From: Mucilaginibacter flavus
Lineage (GTDB): Bacteria; Bacteroidota; Bacteroidia; Sphingobacteriales; Sphingobacteriaceae
Direction of reading: 5' to 3'
NCBI RefSeq assembly: GCF_030409315.1
Contig: NZ_JAUFPS010000040.1
Span: forward strand, 62,001 to 126,000
Length of the DNA: 64,000 nt
In this document: positions 17,544 through 26,216 of the stretch, in pieces
Layout: each line of letters begins with the position of its first letter
Position numbering within the stretch: position 1 is the first letter of the stretch
Notes under the pieces: generated by a model
Databases searched by the model: none
Told to the model about the DNA's origin: nothing
Seen by the model: the letters and a program-made list of their open reading frames with translations, nothing else
Made by a program: the position numbers and the translations under genes

Positions 17544-20069
17544 TCACATTACCTGCTTTTCAAACAACTCAATAACGGCACCTTCAATAATGAGGCGGGT
17601 ATGCTCATAGTGTAGCTGTTTGTAAAACTGGGCGTATTCCATCATGGCTGTTATATCACTCTTTTTGAGCAGCAGGGTAACTATGTAAAGCTTAATTAGT
17701 TTATACTTATGGCTATGTGCTATATCATCAAAGTATTTATATTCTATCACTATCTGCTCATAATGGTTATCAATTAAGGCCATTTCTATTTTATAAGCGT
17801 GTAAAAGCACCTGCATAAACGGAGTAAAAGCATGATCCTGATGATTAGAGAGCCTGGCGATAGATCTGTAACATGCAACAAAACCGCTTTTATCATTACG
17901 CATAAAACAGGCATCCGCGCTAACTATATTTAAAAAGAAGGTGTATTCGGCGGCGTACTTTGAAAAGTTTTTGTAATTGTATCTTAACGTATTTATAAAA
18001 CGCAATTGCTTACCTGGGCTACGGCTAAACTGCACGGTAAATGCTGCAAGTATAAACATGATATCGTTGGCTACGTGATCATTAAACCATTCGCCCTGGC
18101 CCGGAGGGTTAAAGCAAAATTTAGTAATTTCAACAAAAGCTTCTTTTTTGATGATACCGTATTTTAAATAATGAAAAACGGTGTCGATACATTTCAGCGG
18201 ACTGATTGGAAATCTAAAAAGCTCTACCTGGGAAATCTTTTTAAACTGTAGCAAATAAGTTTCCAGGGCTTTCAAATCAAGCCGGAACATGGCCGTGATA
18301 GCCAGGCTGCTTAACACCAACAGCCGCTTATCATCCGGCAAATCAAACCTTAATAACGCGTGGAGCGTTTTTTCATAGCCCGAGTCGATATTTTCTAATC
18401 CAAAAAAGTAATAAAAGAATTGATTATCGATGTTTAGTTTAAAAAATTGCCGGTTTATTACCTGCAGGCCATTACCTAATAACTCGCGCTCAAAAAAATC
18501 GCCCATAAAGCACAATAAAACTATGCGCTGATTTAATGACAGATCAGCCTTAGTAATATAATTAAGGCTGTGATGTTGTTCGGTTTTAACGGCGTAAATA
18601 ATGATCCATTTTATTACGTTTAGCTTTACATCGCTGTTCATTACCAGGTTCACCTGCACTATCAGCTCGGCATTTAAACGGTTATTATTGTCGGTTAGCA
18701 GCTTTTGGGCTACAACATACTCCAATAACTCATCGCCACCAAATTCAATAAATGTGTGATAAACCATTTCCTGGCTCTTGTTTATTTCGCGCAAAAAACC
18801 CTGACTTATAAGTTCCTGGTAAATATTTTGGTGTTTAGCTATGATAGGGCTGGCATTTAGCTTATTAACATAGTACTCCCCGTTTTTGTGATTCATAATT
18901 TGCACAAGCTCAAAAAGCAGTACCATCCTTTCGGCCGAGTGTTTATCAAGAAATATTTTCTCCAGCATATAGGCCGATACCAGGTCGTACTTTAAAAGGG
19001 AGTCTGCATAATTTAAAAAAAAGTCGTCTTTCCGCAACCGGTAGTAAAGTTGCAGGTATAAGGGATTGCACACCAGCTCAATTATTGCCGGATGCACAAA
19101 TGCTTTTGCCTGGTGATTAATTTTAAGACCTATTTCTTTTATTTCGGGCAGGTTAAATTGGGGCACATTTATATAATTACTCTCGCCGGTAAAGCCGGTA
19201 TACCATTTTCCACCTTTATCAAGCATGTGCCTGTTATTAAGCCAGGTACTTGTACGCATGGTAACCAATAACCTGAAAGCGCTACGCAGATCATACAGGG
19301 ATAAGATATCTGTAATATGATTAACAATTAATGAAAACTGGTCGTTTTTAAGCGTGTGCTCATCAAAGCCATCAATAATGAGGTAAAACTTACCGCTCTC
19401 GCTGCCCCTGTTGTTCAGCAAGGCTACCATGTTGTCGGCACGGTTAAAACCCAGTAAGGATAACAGCCAGATGTGAATATCCTGCCCGCTCATCAATGCC
19501 GATTGCAGCGTTGAAGTGCTGAAAAACAAAATAATGTCGTTTACACCGTTTACCTCTCCAATTTCCTGCTTTTCTTCTATCCAGTGCAGCACAGCTATAG
19601 TTTTGCCATAACCCGCCGGCGCTACCAATGCTGTTGCTACAGCGCCCGAAAGGGCAAAATCATCCAGGTGGTCGCTGATAAATTTGCGGCTAACTGTTTT
19701 AACATACGGAATGCCCGATCGTCCTTTTAAAGCACGCAATGTGAACCCGGTTATTTTATCCGCCTGTTCGGTAAGGGTAAGCCAGTTCAGGCTTTTGTCC
19801 GATTCGTCTTTTTGATCGTGATCTTTTAAAAAGCTTGTCCAGGTATGATAGCCGCAATATTGCAGCAAAGTATCAATAGTAAATTGCGAGGGCTTAAATT
19901 CGCTGTTGGCAAATCCGTAAACCCGCTTCAACGTTGTTTCGCTGAGTTTCAGCCTGGTTTTTTGAAAAATGAGTTCACTCAGCTTTTTGCAGTCTGACGG
20001 CGCAACGTGGCTTAAATTAGAAACAGTAAGTACAAGTTTCTTGAGCAACTGGAAATGATGTGACAGCAT
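17544..20069 (-). CDS. XRE-like/STAND-type P-loop ATPase, paralogue A
   Basis: An 841-residue cytosolic protein. Residues 22-82 form a helical domain (SDCKKLSELIFQKTRLKLSE, then TTLKRVYGF and PSQFTIDTLLQYCGY) whose spacing resembles an XRE-type helix-turn-helix. A nucleotide-binding domain follows, with Walker A APAGYGKT (150-157) and Walker B FYLIIDGFDE (228-237). This pattern suits NACHT/STAND switch ATPases, which oligomerise on sensing a trigger. The remaining 500 residues look all-helical with no catalytic motif and may be the sensor. The gene at 55084-57597 is full-length similar and colinear, with Walker A at the same residues. Three GTGAACAAA copies lie upstream. Family role: STAND proteins act in regulation and phage defence. 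Function here is inferred, not shown. Confidence 0.7.
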   Translation of the reverse strand: MLSHHFQLLKKLVLTVSNLSHVAPSDCKKLSELIFQKTRLKLSETTLKRVYGFANSEFKPSQFTIDTLLQYCGYHTWTSFLKDHDQKDESDKSLNWLTLTEQADKITGFTLRALKGRSGIPYVKTVSRKFISDHLDDFALSGAVATALVAPAGYGKTIAVLHWIEEKQEIGEVNGVNDIILFFSTSTLQSALMSGQDIHIWLLSLLGFNRADNMVALLNNRGSESGKFYLIIDGFDEHTLKNDQFSLIVNHITDILSLYDLRSAFRLLVTMRTSTWLNNRHMLDKGGKWYTGFTGESNYINVPQFNLPEIKEIGLKINHQAKAFVHPAIIELVCNPLYLQLYYRLRKDDFFLNYADSLLKYDLVSAYMLEKIFLDKHSAERMVLLFELVQIMNHKNGEYYVNKLNASPIIAKHQNIYQELISQGFLREINKSQEMVYHTFIEFGGDELLEYVVAQKLLTDNNNRLNAELIVQVNLVMNSDVKLNVIKWIIIYAVKTEQHHSLNYITKADLSLNQRIVLLCFMGDFFERELLGNGLQVINRQFFKLNIDNQFFYYFFGLENIDSGYEKTLHALLRFDLPDDKRLLVLSSLAITAMFRLDLKALETYLLQFKKISQVELFRFPISPLKCIDTVFHYLKYGIIKKEAFVEITKFCFNPPGQGEWFNDHVANDIMFILAAFTVQFSRSPGKQLRFINTLRYNYKNFSKYAAEYTFFLNIVSADACFMRNDKSGFVACYRSIARLSNHQDHAFTPFMQVLLHAYKIEMALIDNHYEQIVIEYKYFDDIAHSHKYKLIKLYIVTLLLKKSDITAMMEYAQFYKQLHYEHTRLIIEGAVIELFEKQVM

Positions 20070-20195
20070 TTGTATAATAAAATTTTACAGGTTTCAGATC
20101 AAATTCGCAGGGGGATCAATAAAACTTTATAAGGTTTATTTTTTGCGCATTGGTTTATTATTAAATTTATAATATACATAGCAAATAATATCACT

Positions 20196-20233
20196 GTGAA
20201 CAAAAGTGAACAAAACCTATGGTTGTGAACAAA
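20196..20233. promoter_or_regulatory. Three direct repeats of GTGAACAAA (candidate operator)
   Basis: The 9-mer GTGAACAAA occurs at 20196-20204, 20206-20214 and 20225-20233, with starts 10 and 19 bases apart (about one and two helical turns), all in the same orientation. They sit in the 381-base divergent gap (20070-20450) between the STAND-like ATPase A (126 bases upstream of its start) and the ECF sigma gene. Same-face phasing is typical of a protein binding site. No other RNA gene or convincing coding frame is seen in this gap. Confidence 0.5.
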
Positions 20234-20450
20234 GCATTTATTGGGCTTTTTATACTTAAAATTCGCAATTGTGATCAGTTTAAAATCGCAACCATTATAT
20301 TCAAAGACCATAGTTTAAACCATTTTGTTCTTAATGCAGGCCTTATTATGATTTATTAATAAATAAGCATCCTGATTTTTTACAGATTTTCTGCGGGAAA
20401 ACCAATTTTTTTGACCGATAATTGTACACCAATATTCTTCACCTATTTAA

Positions 20451-21032
20451 ATGATCCTTACCGACATTGAGCTTTGCGAGCGCATTAAACGCGGCGACAT
20501 AGATGCTTACCGGCAAATCTATGATAGGTATCATAGCCAATTGTACTACTATGCTTTAAGGTTTTTAAAAATGCCCGAGCTGGCCGAAGATGTTATACAC
20601 GATGTTTTTTTGAAGTTGTGGGAAATTAGGGAACAGCTAAAGCCCGAGTACAGCATAGTTGGTTACCTTTATAAAATAAGCCGTAACCAGGTTTTTAAAC
20701 TTATCAAGAAAATCTCCGTAGAGACCGAATTACGCCATAAAGTGATAGGCATTATTGAGGAACAATGCATTGAGGCGGAAGCTAACCTGCAATGGAATGA
20801 ATACGCCCAACTGCTTGGCGGTGCCATTGACCAATTGCCCCCGCAATGTAAAAAGGTTTTTAACCTGTGCCGCCAGGAAGGTAAAACTTATGATGAGGCA
20901 GCCCTTATATTAGGAATATCAAAACATACGGTAAAAGAACACATGATGGCTGCCATGAAAAACATTAAAAACTATTTCAGGCAAAATGCCGATATTGTAT
21001 TTAGCCTGTTGCTTATCGAGTTGTTGAAGTAG
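20451..21032 (+). CDS. ECF RNA polymerase sigma factor (FecI-like)
   Basis: A 193-residue sigma-70 family protein. Region 2 (about 12-85) contains YYYALRFLKMPELAEDVIHD and VFLKLWEIRE, which contact the -10 element and core polymerase. Region 4 (about 125-180) contains LPPQCKKVFNLCRQEGKTYD and a helix-turn-helix ILGISKHTVKEHMM. FecR and SusC (with an STN domain) follow, so this is the sigma of a polysaccharide utilisation locus: ligand at SusC signals through FecR to free or activate this sigma. Its last 20 bases overlap, convergently, the end of a small anti-sigma-like gene on the other strand. Confidence 0.93.
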   Translation: MILTDIELCERIKRGDIDAYRQIYDRYHSQLYYYALRFLKMPELAEDVIHDVFLKLWEIREQLKPEYSIVGYLYKISRNQVFKLIKKISVETELRHKVIGIIEEQCIEAEANLQWNEYAQLLGGAIDQLPPQCKKVFNLCRQEGKTYDEAALILGISKHTVKEHMMAAMKNIKNYFRQNADIVFSLLLIELLK

Positions 21033-21240
21033 TGTTGATCCGTTTAAGCAGGTTATTAAATTGGCGTTTACTATCCTCTTCTTGTTGTTGCTCCCCCTCA
21101 TCCCACCAATCAAATAATAGCTTTAATGAATTATGAAAGTGTGGATTTTGCTTAACCGCGTTATCCAACTCGGCCAATTCCTCTTCCGAGGCCTCATTGG
21201 CTAATTTGCGGGTAACAAGCATCCAGATGTGATCGTTCAT
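21013..21240 (-). CDS. Small FecR-N-terminus-like protein (possible soluble anti-sigma)
   Basis: A 75-residue highly acidic protein: IWMLVTRKLANEASEEELAE, then a helix with NPHFHNSLKLLFDWWDEGEQ, then a polar tail. The pattern of a short helix, EAS/TxEEL and a second helix matches the cytosolic anti-sigma part of Bacteroidetes FecR proteins (compare LLSKYLLNECTPEEAEELF in the neighbouring FecR). It has no membrane segment and no FecR domain. It lies on the opposite strand between sigma and FecR genes and overlaps the last 20 bases of the sigma gene. It may bind a sigma factor in solution; alternatively it is a FecR fragment. That it is a real gene is judged from composition and motif. Confidence 0.6.
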   Translation of the reverse strand: MNDHIWMLVTRKLANEASEEELAELDNAVKQNPHFHNSLKLLFDWWDEGEQQQEEDSKRQFNNLLKRINTTSTTR

Positions 21241-21314
21241 GTTATTTCACGTTTAGGTAAATAGTGCTACCAATAGGCAAAACAGGGTACACCCCCTCGC
21301 TGCAAAACATAAGG

Positions 21315-21332
21315 TAGACGTCTATGAGACGT
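21315..21332. promoter_or_regulatory. Palindrome upstream of fecR
   Basis: ACGTCT (21318-21323) and AGACGT (21327-21332) are inverted arms around ATG, overlapping the perfect palindrome TAGACGTCTA (21315-21324). It lies about 100 bases before the FecR start and about 75 bases upstream of the small minus-strand gene. It could be an operator for either; this is sequence evidence only. Confidence 0.3.
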
Positions 21333-21431
21333 AACCTCAAAGAAAAAGGTTGCATCTTTTTTAATCTTTACTTAATAAAAAAATATTTTCATCCCTACCC
21401 CCCCGACCTTTAAACTTTAGGATATATACAA

Positions 21432-22616
21432 ATGATTATGAATCCTAAAGAGCATTATCAGCGCCTGCTGAGCAAATATTTATTGAATGAATGTACGCCC
21501 GAAGAGGCCGAAGAACTGTTCAATCACCTTGAAAAAGATGAAGCCGGCAGGCTGTTGCTTAAAAATTTGCAAGCGGGTTTTAACGAACAAATTGATAAGC
21601 CTAAGCCTATCAATCCCGAAATAAGTGAAGCTGTTTGGCAAAAACTGGAAGCCAACATCCAACAGCAACCCGTTGCCAAAGTTTATCCATTTAAAAGGTG
21701 GATTTCTGTTGCCGCGGCTGCTATCATCCTTATTACCGCCGGTTTATTTTTTTTTAAGCCCAAACCACACAGCGATCAGTTACTATCCCGCAAGGAAAGA
21801 TATAAAAACGATATAGCCCCTGGCAGTAACAAAGCTATACTTACACTTGCCAACGGAACGGTAATTGTACTTAACCAGGCCAAAAATGGGCTGGTTACCA
21901 AACAGGGACAAACCATTATTAGTAAAGTTAATAATGGCCTGTTATCATACAAAGCCCTGGCATCGGCAAACAGTGCTGTACAATATAATACCATAACAAC
22001 GCCCAAAGGCGGCGAATACCAGGTAGTATTGCCCGATGGTACCGCGGTTTGGTTAAACGCCGCATCCTCATTAAAATTCCCTACGGCCTTTATCGGTACC
22101 GAACGCGATGTAGAACTTACCGGCGAAGCGTATTTTGAAGTAGCCAAAAATAAAGCAAAACCATTTAAGGTAACGGCCAACAATGTAAAGGTTGAGGTAT
22201 TGGGTACACACTTTAATGTGAATGCCTATAACGATGAACCCGATTTAAAAACTACCCTGCTTGAAGGTTCGGTGAAATTAAGCAGCGGCAATGAACTGGC
22301 TATGTTAGTACCCGGCCAGCAAGGCACCCTTGGTAAACAAGGCGGCAGCTTTAAAGTGGCCACAGTTGATACCGACGATGCCGTAGCCTGGAAAAACGGC
22401 AATTTCAATTTTGCCAAAGAGGATGTTCAAAGCATTTTAAGAAAAGTAAGCCGCTGGTATAATGTAGATATTGTGTACCTGGATAACGCGCCCAAAAAAC
22501 AAATATGGGGTACGGTATCAAAATTCGACAACGTATCTGAAGTGCTTAAAATGATTGAGTTAACCGGAGTTGCACACTTTGAGATTGAAGGAAGGAGGAT
22601 CACTGTGATGAAATAG
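21432..22616 (+). CDS. FecR-family anti-sigma regulator
   Basis: A 394-residue, single-pass inner-membrane protein. The cytosolic N-terminus (about 1-80) carries the anti-sigma-type helices. One membrane helix follows (about 88-107, AAAAIILITAGLFFF). The periplasmic FecR domain contains YNTITTPKGGEYQVVLPDGT and VELTGEAYFEVAKN. The C-terminal DUF4974 (about 315-394) has FNFAKEDVQSILRKVSRWYN. It relays the ligand-bound state of the SusC STN domain to the ECF sigma. Start: ATG at 21432, with a second in-frame ATG at 21438; either is possible. The promoter is likely separate from sigma because a minus-strand gene lies between them. Confidence 0.93.
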   Translation: MIMNPKEHYQRLLSKYLLNECTPEEAEELFNHLEKDEAGRLLLKNLQAGFNEQIDKPKPINPEISEAVWQKLEANIQQQPVAKVYPFKRWISVAAAAIILITAGLFFFKPKPHSDQLLSRKERYKNDIAPGSNKAILTLANGTVIVLNQAKNGLVTKQGQTIISKVNNGLLSYKALASANSAVQYNTITTPKGGEYQVVLPDGTAVWLNAASSLKFPTAFIGTERDVELTGEAYFEVAKNKAKPFKVTANNVKVEVLGTHFNVNAYNDEPDLKTTLLEGSVKLSSGNELAMLVPGQQGTLGKQGGSFKVATVDTDDAVAWKNGNFNFAKEDVQSILRKVSRWYNVDIVYLDNAPKKQIWGTVSKFDNVSEVLKMIELTGVAHFEIEGRRITVMK

Positions 22617-22789
22617 TTATACATACCTCCGGGGCCCTGCCTTGCTATGATCACAGTGCATAAAAAAATCCGAAAGTGGTTGCAACACTCCCGGATAGTA
22701 TACATGCCTGTTGGCAATAGCCTGGGTTGCCCGTCATATAATTTTTCGACAAACCAATATTCTGTTATAAACCCAAACTATTCAAACAT

Positions 22790-25700
22790 ATGAATTTTTT
22801 TCCTCATTATTTATGCCGGAAACCAACCGGCGTACATAAAAAGATCTTGTTAATAATGAAGCTCACTTTGGTTATCATGATAGGTTTTTTACTGCAGGTT
22901 AGCGCAAAAAGCTATGGCCAGCGGGTAAGCCTGTCGCAAAAAAACATCTCGCTTGAAGAGGTATTCAAAGAGATCCATAAACAAACCAAATTCAATATTC
23001 TTTGCGATGCCGAAATTTTACAGCAAACATCGGCCGTAAACTTAAACTTAAGGAACGTCACCATACAGGATGCGCTAAGCACCTGCTTTGCAGGCAAACG
23101 TTTAACCTATGTTATTGATGGCAATACCATTGTGGTAAAACGTAAAACCCAGGAAGAAACATCGGCAAAAGAAAGCCAGGCTATTTTGGTTACCGGTGTG
23201 GTAACCGATGAGAAGGGAGTGCCCTTACCAGGCGTTACCATTACCATAAAGGGAACCTACTCGGCTACATCAACAGATGTAAATGGTAAATACACCATAT
23301 CGGTGCCATCATCAGAGTCGGTTTTAATATTCACTTTTGTTGGCTTTGAAAACACCGAGGTTCCTGTTGGCACACAAACATCTATCAACATAAAAATGAA
23401 AGATGCCGGCAACATCCTTAACGAGGTTGCGGTAGTGGGCTACGGTGTACAGAAAAAAGTAAGCCTTATTGGCGCGCAATCAACAGTAAATGTGGAGGAA
23501 TTAAAGCTGCCAACCTCTAACATTACTTCGGCTTTGGCCGGCCGTATTTCGGGCGTGGTAGGTGTACAACGTTCTGGCGAACCAGGTAAAGATGTTGCCG
23601 ATATCTGGATTCGTGGTATTGCTACCTTTGGCGGCGGCTCATCAAGCCCGCTGGTATTAGTTGATGGTGTTGAACGCAGCATCAGCAACATCGATCCGCA
23701 GGATATTTCCTCTTTTACCATTTTGAAAGATGCGTCAAGCACCGCGGTATACGGTGTGCGTGGTGCCAATGGCGTAGTGCTGGTACAGACCAAACGCGGC
23801 AAAGTAGGTAAGGCGCAAATCTATTTAGATTATAACGAAGGCGTAACCACCTTTACCCGCAGGCCGCAACTGGCCGATGGCGTAACCTACATGAACCTGG
23901 TGAATGAGGCGCTTACCACACGTGGCGGCCAACCCAAATACACACAGGATTATATTGACAAAACCGCCAATAAATCAGATCCTTTGTTATACCCTAACGT
24001 AAACTGGCTTGATGCTACTTTTAATAAATTAGGCTATAACAGGCGTGCTAACTTTAACGCCAGCGGCGGTGTTGATAATGCCCAATACTATGTTTCTGTT
24101 GGTTATTACAACGAAGGCGGCTTTTTAAAAACCGACGACCTTGCGCAGTACAATTCTGATGTTACTTACACCCGCTATAACTTTACCACCAACTTAAACC
24201 TAAAATTAAGCAGTACAACCAAGCTTGATTTGGGCGTGCAAGGTTTTGCGGCCCAATCAAACGGACCGGCCCTTTCAACGCAGGATATTTTTGTGAACGC
24301 GTTATCGGTTCCGCCGGTTGAGTACCCTATCTCCTATCCGGGTGGTTTTATACCGGGCAAATCTGCCAATGGTGGTTTTAGGAATCCTTATGCCGATTTA
24401 ACCCGTCGCGGCTACAACACCGATTTTAACAACACCGTGCAGACCAACCTGCGCGTTACCCAAGATTTGAAATTTATAACCCCGGGCCTAAGCGCTACCG
24501 CTATGTTTTCTTTTGATAACTACAGCGATCATAGCATTAACCGTTCAAAACGCGAGGATACTTATTTCCCTGACACCAATAACCCTTACAACGCCGATGG
24601 CACTTTAAACCTGGTGCGCACCTACACCGGCAACGGTAATTACCTAAGCTACAGTAGGAGCAACGGCGGCAGAAGGCAATCGTACACAGAGGCTGCTGTA
24701 AATTATGATAGAAGCTTTGGTAAGCACCATGTTACCGGTCTTTTATTAGGTAATGCCCAGGATGGTGTAGATGCCTTTGCAGGTGATTTTACTTCGTCAA
24801 TACCGCACCGCTACCTGAGTTTAGCAGGCAGGGGCACCTACTCATACGCCGACCGTTACTTTTTTGAAGCCAACTTTGGTTACAACGGATCGGAAAACTT
24901 TGATCCTAAAAGGCGCTACGGCTTTTTCCCTTCATTTGGTGCAGGCTGGGTAATATCAAACGAGCACTTTTTTGAACCGCTTAAAAACACCCTTACCTTT
25001 TTAAAATTCCGCTACTCTGATGGATTTGTAGGTAGCGATGATTTGGGCGCCGGCCGCAGGTTTGGTTACCTCACTATAGTATCAGAATTAACCGACGTGA
25101 ACAACGGAGGCTACACTTTTGGTAAAGGCTTTGAAAACTCAAACGGCATTAATGTTACCGACTACGGCGTAAGTGTAAGCTGGGCAAAATCGCACAAACA
25201 GGATTTAGGTATGGAAGTAAGAACCCTTAACGACAACCTATCTTTAATTGTTGATTTATTTAAAGAACACCGTACAGGTATCTTTTTACAAAGACAGTCG
25301 GTACCGGGCTTTGTGGGTTTGGTTAACCAGCCAGAGGGTAACCTTGGTATAGCCAATAACAAAGGCATCGATGCCACGCTTGATTACAATGCCCATTTTG
25401 GCAAAGTGAACGTTGGTTTCCGCGGCACATTTACCTACAATAAAGCTGTTGTTGTTGAAGATGACCGCCCTACCCAGGCCTATCCATGGCTTGATCACCG
25501 CGGCCAGCCTATTTTGGCGCGGTATGGCTACCAGGCATTAGGCTTATTTAAAGACCAGGCCGAAATTGACGCCAGCGCTGTACCCGGCGATAAATCAAAA
25601 GTATTACCCGGCGATATCAAGTATAAAGATATTAACGGCGACGGCCTGATAAATGCTTATGACCAGGTTAAAATTGGTAATGGCGATGTGCCATCAACCG

Positions 25701-26197
25701 TTTATGGTTTTGGTGTTAATGTGGAGTATAAGGGCTTTTATGTGGGCGCCTTTTTCCAGGGCATTGCTCATGCCGATATTGAATTAGGTGGTGCCGGCAT
25801 TATTCCGTTTAACGGCGATGGCGGCGAAACCAATATTTACAGTAACGCGGTTAACAGGTGGACACCACAAAACCCAAGTCAGAATGTATTTTACCCACGC
25901 CTGGCTTATGGCGATAGCGAAAACTTCAATAACTCGCAGGCCAGCTCATGGTGGGTTAAAGATGTAGGCTTTATCCGCCTTAAAACTGCCGAATTGGGTT
26001 ATAATCTGCCCAACGATTTGTTTAGCAAATTTCATATCAAAGGATCGCGCATTTACCTGATAGGTTACAACTTACTAACCTTCAGCAGCTTTAAATTGTG
26101 GGACCCGGAGTTAAATACCGACCAGAACGGCCGCGCCGATGGTGCCAAATATCCAAGTGTTAAAACCATTTCAATTGGCCTTAACCTTAAATTTTAA
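22790..26197 (+). CDS. SusC/RagA-type TonB-dependent transporter with STN signalling domain
   Basis: A 1135-residue outer-membrane transporter. After a signal peptide (ending KSYGQ, about residue 44) comes a Secretin/TonB N-terminal (STN) domain (about 50-125, ISLEEVFKEIHKQTKFNI). A carboxypeptidase-regulatory-like domain follows (about 133-215, VTGVVTDEKGVPLPGVTITI). The plug (about 220-335) has VLVDGVERSISNIDPQDIS and ILKDASSTAVYGVRGANG, the SusC hallmark. The rest is the 22-strand barrel. It imports large oligosaccharides together with the SusD lid. The STN domain is the contact for FecR, so the transporter also senses its ligand. SusD starts 19 bases after the stop. Confidence 0.96.
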   Translation: MNFFPHYLCRKPTGVHKKILLIMKLTLVIMIGFLLQVSAKSYGQRVSLSQKNISLEEVFKEIHKQTKFNILCDAEILQQTSAVNLNLRNVTIQDALSTCFAGKRLTYVIDGNTIVVKRKTQEETSAKESQAILVTGVVTDEKGVPLPGVTITIKGTYSATSTDVNGKYTISVPSSESVLIFTFVGFENTEVPVGTQTSINIKMKDAGNILNEVAVVGYGVQKKVSLIGAQSTVNVEELKLPTSNITSALAGRISGVVGVQRSGEPGKDVADIWIRGIATFGGGSSSPLVLVDGVERSISNIDPQDISSFTILKDASSTAVYGVRGANGVVLVQTKRGKVGKAQIYLDYNEGVTTFTRRPQLADGVTYMNLVNEALTTRGGQPKYTQDYIDKTANKSDPLLYPNVNWLDATFNKLGYNRRANFNASGGVDNAQYYVSVGYYNEGGFLKTDDLAQYNSDVTYTRYNFTTNLNLKLSSTTKLDLGVQGFAAQSNGPALSTQDIFVNALSVPPVEYPISYPGGFIPGKSANGGFRNPYADLTRRGYNTDFNNTVQTNLRVTQDLKFITPGLSATAMFSFDNYSDHSINRSKREDTYFPDTNNPYNADGTLNLVRTYTGNGNYLSYSRSNGGRRQSYTEAAVNYDRSFGKHHVTGLLLGNAQDGVDAFAGDFTSSIPHRYLSLAGRGTYSYADRYFFEANFGYNGSENFDPKRRYGFFPSFGAGWVISNEHFFEPLKNTLTFLKFRYSDGFVGSDDLGAGRRFGYLTIVSELTDVNNGGYTFGKGFENSNGINVTDYGVSVSWAKSHKQDLGMEVRTLNDNLSLIVDLFKEHRTGIFLQRQSVPGFVGLVNQPEGNLGIANNKGIDATLDYNAHFGKVNVGFRGTFTYNKAVVVEDDRPTQAYPWLDHRGQPILARYGYQALGLFKDQAEIDASAVPGDKSKVLPGDIKYKDINGDGLINAYDQVKIGNGDVPSTVYGFGVNVEYKGFYVGAFFQGIAHADIELGGAGIIPFNGDGGETNIYSNAVNRWTPQNPSQNVFYPRLAYGDSENFNNSQASSWWVKDVGFIRLKTAELGYNLPNDLFSKFHIKGSRIYLIGYNLLTFSSFKLWDPELNTDQNGRADGAKYPSVKTISIGLNLKF

Positions 26198-26216
26198 CCA
26201 ATAGCAAGACATAATC

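Noticed and set aside
20196..20233. Start of a CRISPR array
   Set aside because: Only three 9-base repeats with 1- and 10-base spacers; no repeat of normal length and no cas genes.
20099..20311. 70-residue open frame on the minus strand upstream of paralogue A
   Set aside because: It overlaps the GTGAACAAA repeats and promoter region, is rich in Cys, Asn and Lys with no domain, and looks like AT-rich noise.
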